Position numbers and translations under genes: made by a program. Source: Bidens hawaiensis (taxonomy: Eukaryota; Streptophyta; Magnoliopsida; Asterales; Asteraceae). From it: a stretch of 64,000 bases of DNA. Below the pieces are notes generated by a model. The model saw only the letters and a program-made list of their open reading frames with translations. It was not told the origin of the DNA and did no database searches. Shown piece after piece: positions 1 through 10,500 of this stretch; position 1 is the first letter of the stretch, and each line of letters begins with the position of its first letter. Location of the stretch: NCBI GenBank assembly GCA_021521415.1, contig JAIQDT010009213.1, positions 1 to 64,000 on the forward strand, given 5' to 3'.

Positions 1-1515
1 GGGTGAAGTCGTTGTGTAGGGAGATTGGAGAATTAGACCGCGAGGCTCGTATTGGTGACGCAAGAATGAAGCGGATTATTGTTCATGGTTTGAAACCCGA
101 ATTTCGAAGCTATGTCGCCGCCATCCAAGGATGGCCCCGTTCAACCATCTCTGGTTGAGTTCGAGAATTTGTTAGCTGCACAAGAATCACTCGCTACTCA
201 GATGGCTGGGTTATCAGTTCCTGATCAAGTGAAGAAGGAGGACTCGGCCTTGTACGTTAACCGTGGTAAAGGAAAATTTAGACCAAACAAAATTATAAAG
301 ATCAAACTGATCGAAAGAAAAAACAGTGGCAGCACAAACCTGAAGGTAAGGGTTCGGAAACAAGTGACTGAAAGAATCAAAACGAAAAATTTCCATACCC
401 ATGCTATAATTGTGGCTTGCGAGGTCATATGTCTAAGAATTGTCCTTCTAAGAAACCCGAAAAAGGGAATGCAGCAACAATCGAGCGTGAAGAACCATGG
501 GATGTCGAGGCGAATATGGCACAAGTTCAAGAGGTTCCGGTTCTTACGGTTACAACCGAGCCTAAGTCAAATCGGTTGGAAGAATGGACTATTGATTCGG
601 GATGCTCGAATCATCTAACCGGAGAGAAAGAAAAGTTAAGTAAGTGCAAGAAGTATATCGGAGATAACGTGGTGGTTATTTCGGATAACTCGAGGCATCA
701 AATTGCTAATATAGGGGAGGTTCACTTTCCAGCCGACGGTAATCAAAAGGAGTTCGTGATGCAAGATGTTTTCCACGTTCCGGGAATGAAGAAGAATCTA
801 TTCTCCGTACCACAAATAACCTCGACTGGTAAGTACGTTCTATTCGGACCAGATAACGTGCTGATTTTTAATAAATTGAAACTCCATCCATTCCAATATT
901 GCAAGGAAAACGAACTGACATTGTTTATGTTTTATCTGCTGAATCCGCGTATGTTGACAAAACGAGTGGATGTCAAACTGCGGATTTATGGCACGCCAGG
1001 TTAAGCCACGTTGGATTCGATAAAACTAGAATTGATGGTGAAAAAACGAGTTGGTCGAAGGCTTACCGAAGTTCGAAGTAAAGAAAGAATTGGTGTGTGT
1101 CGGGTGTCAGTTTGGAAAAACCCACGAGCAACCATATGAAAAGCTCAAATTATAAAGCTAAGGAACCGTTAGAATTGATTCACTCGACATGTTCGGTCCG
1201 GTGAAACAGCCCTCTGTAAAAGGTCTCAATTTCATGGTTACATTCATAGATGACTTCTCTAGATATGTGTGGGTGGATTTTATGAAGGAAAAATCTGAAG
1301 TATACGAGAAGTTCAAATTATTCAAGGAAGAGGCCGAGAGGCTAACGAAGTGTACGGTTCAACGCTTGCGATCGGATAACAGTGGCGAATATTTGTCGTT
1401 TGTTTCTTGACAAATACATGAGAGAAAATAAATCCGAAGACAACTAACGTACCCGAACACGCCACGACAGAACGGCGTGTCCGAAAGGAAGAACCAACAT
1501 CTAGGCTAAACGTAT
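1..1515 (+). pseudogene. copia gag-protease-integrase, 5' part (broken)
   Basis: The first bases translate as the C-terminal half of a copia Gag (UBN2 type, motif HGLKPEF near 80-100). A CCHC zinc knuckle (C-x2-C-x4-H-x4-C) follows at about 403-444. The protease motif DSGCSNHLTG is at about 593-622. A GAG-pre-integrase piece with motif WHARLSH follows near 988, then an integrase core with [11 protein letters not shown] (about 1240), RSDNSGEY (about 1372) and VSERKN (about 1476). At least four reading-frame changes occur between 112 and 1500, including one at the first integrase aspartate near 1190 and a stop after the second near 1408. No functional polyprotein can be made. The remaining codons continue at 14215. 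Confidence 0.9.
1511..1515. repeat. Target site duplication CGTAT, left copy
   Basis: CGTAT sits directly before the TG of the left Tat LTR and recurs directly after the right LTR at 14210-14214. A 5-bp duplication is typical of gypsy integrase. Confidence 0.95.
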
Positions 1516-2604
1516 TGAAGAAACGTGGATCTACTCACTGGTAGCAGATCTACTTTCCTCGGGTGTGGTTACGATTCTTCACCGATGGTTTTTCTGGATC
1601 TGGGTTCTTCCACCTACAAAATGAACAGCGCCGTTAACTTACCCCTCAGAAAGGGACAGAGGGGTCCTCTTTGGGGTAACCCTCCGGCGTGAGAATAAGT
1701 ATATGTAGGAGAAGATAATAATGTGAGAGTAAGGGAATCTGGAGAGTATTGCTTAATAGCTGAATACTGTATGTTACTCTGTATGATTGTGTGACTGTGT
1801 TTTTGTATCTCTTTCCTTGTGGAGTTGATGCTGTATTTATAGTGCTAGGGTTTCCACTGATTGAGCTGAGACCAAATTAGGGTTTTGTTGGCCTCCTTCA
1901 ATCGATTTGCGCCACGTGTCCTTTGAGACACCTGGTGCTTTTTTATTGGTTATAATCACGTGGTAACCCATGAGTCATGCTGAGCTGTCCACCTTTCATT
2001 TAGCAGCTGTCAACATCAGCATATCCTTATTCCTTAAAAAGATGCCTTCTGGAAGGTTGTCTGAGTGCACAATCAAGGTTGCCCTAATCCTGATTTGGAT
2101 AAGGACGAGGTTGATTATGTGCATGTGTGATATGCGCCCATCCTGAGATGCACGAGGTCTTCTCTTTATTCGCACGCGCAGATATTTCATGCGCAGATGT
2201 GATACGCACAAGCATGTAATACGCGTCACACGCGGATGCCCCACGCGCAGCTGCGCCATGCGCAAACTGTGATATGGGTGGGCATTGTATGATGCGCGAG
2301 CATGTGATATGCGCCGCGCGCGGATGCGCCACGCACGATGTGATATGCATAAGCATATATGATGCGTGAGCATGTGATACGCGCGAGCATATGTGATGCA
2401 TGAGCATATGTGATGCGTGAGCATATGTGATGCTTGAGCATATGTGATATGTGCAAGCATGTGATGCTTGAGCATATGCGATATGCGCTGTGCGCATAAG
2501 TTTTGGCTTTGTGCCTTGATAATATCTTTGATTTCTAATGTCTTGTATATATCTTGTGGTTGACCCGCCCCCGCTCGATGTTAAGGCGGGTACATACCTC
2601 TTCA
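1516..2604 (-). repeat. Tat element 3' LTR
   Basis: This copy matches 13121-14209 almost base for base and has the same 1089-bp length. Ends are TGAAGA...TCTTCA. A block of degenerate 17-bp tandem repeats occupies about 2220-2500. Confidence 0.95.
2220..2500. repeat. 17-bp tandem repeats in the Tat LTR (U3)
   Basis: Units of the form GAGCATATGTGATGCNT repeat head to tail, clearest at 2380-2450, with variants TGATACGCGC and TGATATGTGC. The other LTR has the same block at about 13825-14105. On the minus strand this lies upstream of the TATA box, so it is in U3. Apparent proteins here rich in H, A, S, Y and M are translations of the repeat, not genes. Confidence 0.85.
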
Positions 2605-2614
2605 AGCCCCCCCA
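2605..2614 (-). other. Tat polypurine tract
   Basis: On the minus strand TGGGGGGGCT directly abuts the 3' LTR. This is the position and composition expected of a plus-strand-synthesis primer. Confidence 0.8.
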
Positions 2615-2759
2615 GTCTAATGTGTGTCTTATCTCGCGCTAGCGCGGTAAGATAGATATTAGACTTACTGATTTGGTCTTTTTAATGGGGTTTTGTCGTT
2701 TTCTTGGTTGTTTCCATCGTTGCGCGAAGTTCTATCCATTTGGTTGAAACGAAGGGTCC

Positions 2760-3059
2760 AAACACGTGGTTGGTTGGTGGTGACGTGCGCCGGAAACGTG
2801 TCAGACGTTTCGTGTGCCTCGAGGTGCTACAGTTGCCTTTCATGTCCCCTCGCACAGCTGTCTTGAACACGTGTCGCGCTCGCATTGGTTGCACCTGCGA
2901 GTGGGGGCGCGTCCTCTGCTCCGTGGCAGTTCCGTTACGTTTTTATGTCCCCTCAACAGTGTTAGGGGACACGTGCCGCGCCCACGTTGGCTTACACCTG
3001 CGAGTGGGGGCGCGTGAAATCCGATCAGTTGCCAATTTTCTCTCTCCTGGGCTATAAAA
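2760..3059 (+). promoter_or_regulatory. Probable promoter of the antisense gene in the Tat element
   Basis: A TATAAAA box is at 3053-3059, about 120 bases before the first ATG at 3181. Upstream lies an imperfect duplication of about 104 bp: ACACGTGTCG near 2867 and ACACGTGCCG near 2970, each followed by ACCTGCGAGTGGGGGCGCGT (2892 and 2996). A further CACGTGG is at about 2763. ACGTG cores are known bZIP/ABRE-type sites. Promoter function is inferred from position. Confidence 0.55.
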
Positions 3060-3180
3060 GCAGGCCCTTAGGAAAAATTTTTATCTTCATCTTCATTGTT
3101 GTGTACTCCAAAGCTTCTATCTTTCCGATTTTCTGGTTATTGCTTCCAGATACCCTGTTATCTGTTGCTGTTGTTATTGT

Positions 3181-6100
3181 ATGTCTGATAGCTCAGACTC
3201 CTCTAACCCCTCAATCACCTCTATTGCCTCTCGAAGACGCCGTGTGAAATCTGTGGTGATGTCCGACATTGAAGCAAAAGGGCAAGGGGAAGAGGGTTGT
3301 TGAGACCACATCGGAGGAAGTAGGGAGGACCAAGGCCACGAAAGGTGGAATGAAATCCCCTGCAAATTGAGGCAGGCCGATCTCGACAGCCTCATCTCGT
3401 CACAGGGTTTTCTCCCTGTGTTTGGCTGCATGTTGCCTGTGGCCGGGCAAAACGGCGGCGGACCCGCCTCCCGGCTATATTTCACTGTACACCCATTTTT
3501 TCACCCACTGCAACCTTCGTCTTCCGATGACAAGGTTTGTAGGCGCGGTGTTACGTTTTTCGGGATTCATATATCCCAAGTCCATCCGTTTGGACTTGTG
3601 CACATGACTCATTTCGAGTTCATGTGCAAATCACAGCGCGAGGAGTCCACCCTCGGCGCTTTCAATTTTTTTACAAGCCCAAGATCCAAGATTCTTGGAT
3701 CTCCTTTATTCCTCGCAGTCAGAAGGTTAAGTGCAGCACCGTGTCATTCAAGAGCCTTCATGACTGGTCTGAGAGGTTCTTCTATATCAGGGCTGGTGTA
3801 ATCCCCATCCGCATGACGATGCGCGCGATCGATTCTGCGCCCGCGGATGGCGATGTTATTAAGAACCCAACCGGCGCCTGGGTTAAGAAACTGACCGCCC
3901 GAACCATCCCCTGCCGAGAAAATTCGCGAGGAGGCGCTGGTGGGGGTCGGCATGAGTAAGCTGTGGGCCGACAGCGCGGAGGAGCATGTCATCCAAGTGG
4001 ACGGGCTTGCGTAAGTTATCACATTGCTTTATTTCCGCGGTAATAGAATTTGCCTTTGCTGATATTATTTGTCTTGTTTTTATTCAGTAACCAAGGAGTT
4101 TTTCCACGCCGCATACGACGATCAAGTGGAGGGTGGCTCCGTCCCGCTGGGCGCTGGGGAGGTGGGCTTCCCAGATCGCTTCGATGACATGTTCATCCCT
4201 GTGGATCTGGAATTTGACTTTGATAGCGACGCGCCTGGTAAGCCTTCGCATTTATGCTTATTCCTTTAGAATACCAAAGTTTTTTAACAGTTCTGTTGCT
4301 TGTATTTGCAGATGCGCTCGAAAACTACGAGCTGGAGCTCGCGGAAGAGGAGGAGGAGGAAGAGGAGGCGCCCCCTACTAAAGCGCAAAGCTAAGGGGAA
4401 ATCTGGCGCAGGGGGCAGTAAGAAACAGAAGAAAGATGACACCCCTATCGCTCATCCCCATGCTCAAACGAAGGGACCTGAGGAAAACCCAGGTGTTTAC
4501 CACCAAGGTTTCTTTAGCTTCCCTGCCTGTGAAAGTGGGCAGACCTCCTGTCCACTTGAGGTATGGTGGCCGTGACCTCCTCCCTTCGCGCGGCTGAAGA
4601 GAGAAGCAGTGTCGCGCCTGCGACAGGTATACTTTGCTTACCCATAATGGTTCAATGAGAGGCGATTCTAATTGAATTATTATTAAATCTTTTCGCATTT
4701 GAATGTTTGCAGGACCGGCGACGGTAGCAGATCAGCCGCAGGCGCAACAAGGTGCTGAGGCTGCACCGGGGGCTGCTTCGAAGTCCCCTGTTCTACCCTC
4801 AGAAAAGGGTAGAATGAACTTTATGGCGATGTTCGCCGCGCGAACAGAATTGCGCCAAGGTATGTTTGCGCATTTGTCTTCTGAATTTTTTGTTTTGATC
4901 AAGTCATAAACCATTTTTTGTTGTTGATTTGTTCATAGGAGTTGTAGCTGGCGTACAAGCTGCTGGTGACACTCCTGGCGCCGTTGCCGGCGCCGCTGGT
5001 TCTGCTCCTGCTCCTGCTAGTGCTGAGTCTCCCCTTATTGGATTACAAAGGAGCAGGAAGCCGTATTGTGCGCCGAACTGGCGGCGTCGAGACCTCCCTC
5101 GCCTCCTCCCTACGCGCAGCCCTCTCCGCGAGACTGGTTTGGAGCCCTCCAGGTCGCAGGAGAAGAGGCCGATTGAAGAAGATGAGGAGGATGAGGGAGC
5201 TCAAGCTGAAGACTCCTTCAGAGTCCGTGCCAGCCCCTGCGATGCCACAAGACTTCGCAGCACAGACTTCTGGTGAGGCTGGCGCTGACTTTTCTGCTTC
5301 ATCCCCGCAGGTATGTTTTAAGTTTGTTGCTCCACTGCGCGTACTTCCATATAAGTATGTTTTTATGACTTAGAACATTTCTTGTGTTTTGCAGGAAGAT
5401 GACCACGTTTACCCGCCCGAGATGGAATATTAACGAAGGACAGTTCCTTCCAATCCATGGGTGTATGCGAGGACTTCTGGGCTCATGCCGTGCCTCCTAC
5501 TGAAAGGAGGTATCAGGAGGGGCGCACCCGCGCTGACTTGCTCAACGATCACATTTTCGCTGGGTCGGCTTTCTTTGCTGCCTCCCAAGAGCTTCATCGT
5601 GATTATATTAAAGTACGCGATGCTCTTGTGGAAGCCCAGCAAGAAGCTAAGGTGGCTTGCCTGGAACCTTTCTGATGCTCGCCGCACGAGCTGAGAAACT
5701 CCAGGCGGAGCTCAGCGAAAACCGAGCAAGTGCCAACACCGCCTTTATTAAGCGCGGGCATGAGCTCCAAGCTGCGCGGGAGAAGCAGCAGGTGGCGGAG
5801 GCCGAAGTTGCCAAGTACGCGCGGAGAGTGCGTGACTTGGAACTGGAGGCGGAGGCGCGTGACCAAGCTATCGTCCAGAGTATCACTGAGAAATCATCAC
5901 TGGAGAGTGAGGTTGCGCGCCTGAAGAAGGAGTTGGCGGCCGCGCAGGCCGATAGAGATGAGGCCTTGGCGACGGCAGCGTCTAGCCAGGAAGCACTTGA
6001 TGCTGCGCAGGCGAGAAAGAAAAAATTTTGGCGGCTGCAGCGTCTGATAAAGAGGAGCTAAAAAAGACCAAGGAAACTGTTGAGTTATTAAACTCCCAGG

Positions 6101-6764
6101 TTCCTGCCCTCGAGACGTCTGTTGCTGGCCTCGCGCAGGATCGCCAATGGCTGGTGTCACAGGGCATGACTCGTTGCGCTTTGGCGATGAAATATTCTGG
6201 CGAGTTTCAGGCCCTTGTGATGGACTGCAATGCTGCCCGCGCGCTTGGTGGGTCGAGCTGAAGGGTTTACGGATGGCTATGAATATGGCATGTTGAAGAA
6301 GAACCCATCCGAGTACCCTTACAAGAGCGACGCGGCCTGCGCGGAACAAGGCCGCGGTGGGGGAGAAGTATATGAATACTCCCCATCCCCATCCTTGTGC
6401 AGGTACCTTGACCTTAATGAGTTTTTCTGATTAATTTTCCAAGTGTTTTGTACTCAATACTTTTCTAATGATTTGCAGATAGCTGCGCTTGCTGACCAGC
6501 CCGAACTCGGCGCGCTAAAGAAGTTGCTCGATGAATGCGAGGGGGCTGGTGGCGATGATGGTGGCGCGGGGGATGTTGCCCCTTGCCAGCGGCTCTGGCG
6601 CGGCGAAAGAATCTGCTCCTGACACCGTCGTGATAGAAGACTCCATTGAGGAGGAAGAACTTGACTATGGTCAGTTTGGAGATGAGGAGCGGGCCACGCC
6701 AGATGCAGCGGGAGATGATGAGGGTGATGATAAGTGGCTGACGTCGACGTGGAGACTTGAGTAG
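3181..6764 (+). pseudogene. Extra antisense gene of the Tat element (Transposase_28 / 'putative gypsy type transposon' family), seven exons, frameshifted
   Basis: The gene runs opposite to gag-pol between integrase and the 3' LTR, where Tat elements are known to carry antisense extra ORFs. I place exons at 3181-4010, 4088-4237, 4312-4626, 4713-4859, 4939-5310, 5395-6402 and 6479-6764, separated by six GT-AG introns of about 74-86 bases (GTAAGT, GTAAGC, GTATAC, GTATGT, GTATGT and GTACCT donors). Exon 1 has the family-like segments GVTFFGIHISQVHPFG and SLHDWSERFFYIRAG. Exon 6 encodes a long E/A/R/K-rich coiled coil (about 5657-6060). The C-terminus is acidic and ends LE-stop. Frame breaks near 3290, 3350 and 3668 suggest loss of function. 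Family assignment is from memory of motifs. The role in the element is unknown. Confidence 0.75.
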
Positions 6765-7596
6765 CCCTTCATCTTTCTAATTTTTTTTTTGTTTTTTGTT
6801 AAACTTGTAATTTGGTAACTCATCACACTTGTAAATTTCAATGCTATGGAATGAAATTTGTTTTCCCTTTTTCACATCTTGCGCATTTCCATTCATCTCT
6901 TCATGTTTGCTTGTATAGATATAAGATATGCTTGCACGTTAAAATAAGAACAAGGTTGTAAGGAAATTATTTACTTAACCATAGTCCTATTTTGTAAGTG
7001 GTTTCGCAGTATCTTGTTTATGCTGACACGCGCGATGACTTTTCACTATTCCTTTTTTGCGCGTCGTTGTCGCGCGTTTTTTATATGGAATTATGAGTTT
7101 TTAGCCATTACATGTCAGCATGTGTTACTCAGATATCCACTATGATTCCGCGCGCGACCTCGACCTGAGACCTTAACAACTATGATTTGGCATGTACTTT
7201 GCCTTAGTTGTGTTTAGGGATTTTTATGATCAGGCTGCGCGGGATGTAAGATGGATGTTTGTGAGTGTTTTGAGCAAAGGCTCTTTGTTTTGGGCTAAGG
7301 CCCTGACGTTTTTAGAGTTAAGACTCATTAACGTGTTTGAGCTAAGGCTCGTAGGTTTGGGCTAAGGCCCTGACGTTTTAGAGTTAAGACTCGTTAACGC
7401 GTTTGAGCTAAGGCTCGCGCATGTATGTTTTACTTCGTTTTATTTTGTTTTGAAGTCAATATAGTGTTGTCATATTGCTCCAAATTAATAAAGGAAGTGT
7501 GAAACATGTATGCAAAGGTAATAGAACAAATATTGAAAGATAGCGCGAATCATCATTCTTGATGGCTTAAAAGCCTTGATTACATATTTGAATTTT
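6765..7596. other. Tat spacer between antisense gene and integrase 3' end
   Basis: No gene is seen. The left part is AT-rich and looks like a 3' UTR for the plus-strand gene. A duplicated segment of about 75 bp containing GGGCTAAGGCCCTGACG and GAGCTAAGGCTCG lies at about 7266-7420. Confidence 0.6.
7266..7420. repeat. Tandem duplication of about 75 bp with short inverted repeats
   Basis: TTTGGGCTAAGGCCCTGACG occurs near 7289 and 7355, each followed by TTAGAGTTAAGACTC and by GAGCTAAGGCTCG. GGGCTAAGGCCC, GAGCTAAGGCTC and GAGTTAAGACTC are each imperfect dyads of the pattern RRGYTAAGRCYY. Confidence 0.75.
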
Positions 7597-10500
7597 TTAC
7601 ATGAAGCATTTTCTAAGCTGTGCTGCGTTCCACGCGCGCGGTATCTTTTTTCCATTCAAATCTTTTAAAGTGTACGCGCCTTTCCCCAATTCTTCTGAGA
7701 TTTGATAAGGTCCTTCCCAATTGGGGGACATTTTTCCTGGGGGTATTGCGCGGCTAGCTTCATTGTTTCGAAGGACAAAATCATTTTTCTTGAAGTGGCA
7801 TTCTTTAACGCGCTGATTATAATATTTTTCCAGCTTTTTCTTGTATTTGGCTTCATTGATGATAGCCGCTTCTCTGCGCCCTTCAAGCAAGTTGAGGTCC
7901 AATCTTCTTTCGCGCTCGTTATCAGTCTTGCTCATCATGAGTACCCTATGGGATGGGCATCCAATTTCTGCTGGGATCATAGCCTCTGTCCCATAGGTTA
8001 GGCTGAACGGGGATTCGCCATTGCTAGTTTTGCTTAATGTCCTGTGCGCCCACAGGACATTAGGTAACTCTTCGACCCAAGAATGGGATTCTCCCTCCAA
8101 CCTTTTCTTCAGCCCATTTAACAAACTTTGATTCGCGCGCTCCACTTGGCCATTCCCCTGAGGGTGGTAGACCGAAGTGAAGATTTGGTTGATGTGCAAT
8201 TCTTTGAGCCAGCTGGATATCTTCCTGTCAGTGAATTGTTTGCCATTGTCGCTCACAATTTCCATAGGAAGGCCAAAACGGCAAATGATGTGGCTCCAGA
8301 TAAATTGCTTCATCGCCTCAGCTGTGATTTTTGCTAGTGGCTTGGCCTCAACCCATTTTGTGAAATAGTCTACCGCCACTACCAAAAATTTCACTCGCCC
8401 TTGCGCTTGCGGCAGGGGCCCCACAATATCAATGGCCCATTTGTGGAAAGGCCATGCGGAGGTAACTGGAATCAAGTTGTTCTTTGGCCGCATGGTGTTT
8501 GGCGCGTAGCTCTGACATGCCTTGCATTTTTGGATTTTATTTAGCGCATCCAAGTACATGCCTGGCCAATAGTAGCCTGAGCTCATTGCCTTGGCAACCA
8601 CCATGCGCGGGCCAGCGTGTATTCCGCAGATTCCTTCGTGAATCTCCCTAATCACATAGCTTGCTTCTTCAGCATCCAGGCATTTCATGAGCGGTCCAAG
8701 ATAAGAGCGTCGATATAATGTACCATCAAGTAGTTCATAGTTCTGCGCCTTGTGTCTTATCTTTCTCGCCTGTGCGCGATCGTCCGGTAACTTCCCCTCC
8801 TTCAGGAATTCCATTATTGGAGTTATCCAGGATGAAGGGGTTGTATGAATTACAAGGACAGATTGCGTTTGCACTGACGGGTTGCTCATCACTTCCACCC
8901 TGACATCTTTGCCAAAGTGATCAAAATTAGTTGATGCCATCTTACTCAACGCGTCAGCGGACTTGTTTTCGCTGCGCGAGATGTGTATGATTTTGAAGAA
9001 GTCAAACTGCTCAACGAGCTTTTTTGCCTGCTCTAGATATAGAGGCATGGTGTTCTCCTTGGCATCATAAAGGCCATTGACCTGTGCAGCTACCAAGTAA
9101 GAATCAACATGGGCCTCTAGCCTTTTAACTCCAAACTTGCGCGCAATGCGCAGACCAGCCAGCAGGGCTTCATACTCAGCCTCATTGTTGGTACTCTTGA
9201 AGTCCAACCTAATAGCATAAGTATATTCATGATTATCAGGGTCCACCAGTTTGAGGCCTGCGCCGGACCCTTCGCTGTTGGAGGCTCCATCAGTGAATAG
9301 CCTCCAAACATCTTCTTCATCATTTGCTCGCGGAGGGTCTACCTCGCGCTGAGCTTCTTCAATCTTTCCCTCTGGGATTTCCGTGATGAAATCCGCTAAA
9401 ACTTGACCCTTTATTGCTGGACGGGGCTTATAGGTGATCGTGTGTTCACCTAATTCCAGCGCCCACTTTGTCAGCCTTCCGGAGAGCGCGGGGCGTCGCA
9501 AGACTTGCTGGATGTTGTAACCTGTCAGAACTTCAATAGGATGACCATTGAAGTATCTATGAAGCTTGCGCGACGCGTGTGTTAGTGACAAAACTAACTT
9601 TTCCATGATGGAATAGCGCGTCTCAGGGTCTGTCAGCACCCGACTCACATAGTATATTGGCGTTTGGATCTCCTTGCGATCCACCAATAATACTGCGCCG
9701 ATGGCGCGGTCTCCAGCTGACAAGTACAATGTAAGGGTTTCGCCAGGAAGTGGAGCTGTGAGCGCGGGCAGCTTTATGAGACATTCTTTTATCTCACTGA
9801 AAGCTTGCTCAGCCTCAGGCGTCCACTTGAATTGGCTCTTATTCAAGCAGTTCCTCAAAGTGTTAACGAATGGAGTAGATTTGCTGGCGTGGTTCGCTAG
9901 GAACCTGTTGATTGACACCAATCTACCATTCAGCTTCTGAACCTCTTTCATGGTGGATGGTGAAGGCATGTCAAGGATGGCTTCCACCTTTTCAGGGTTC
10001 ACCTTGAAACCATCCTTAGTGACCATTACACCAAGAAATTTCCCCTCTTCCGCGCCGAAAGTACATTTGCTCGGGTTGAGCTTCATGTTGACTTCCGTTA
10101 AGCGCTGAAGAGTTTCCTCGATGTCTTTGAGCATTTGTCTCTCCTCCCTGCTCTTGATCACCAAATCATCAACGTAGACTTCTAGATTTCTTCCGATTTG
10201 TTCACTGAAAACCGAATCCATAAGTCTCTGATAAGTGGCGCCCGCATTCTTTAAACCAAAGGGCATTTTTGTGTAACAAAAAACACCCTTGTCGGTTCTG
10301 AAGGCAGTCTTGTCTTCGTCTTGTGGTGCCATTTGAATCTGGTGATAGCCTTTGTAGGCATCCAGGAAACATTTGAGCTTGAATGGCGCCACGGAGTCCA
10401 CCTTTGCGTCGATGTTTGGGAGGGGGTGACAGTCTTTCGGACATGCTTTGTTGAGGTCCTTGAAGTCAATACACATCCTCCATGACCCGTTGCTTTTCTT

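Noticed and set aside
1996..2605. Minus-strand frames rich in His, Ala, Ser and Tyr in the Tat LTR (also 13690-14222)
   Set aside because: They are translations of the 17-bp tandem repeat in several frames at once and have no codon bias or motif.
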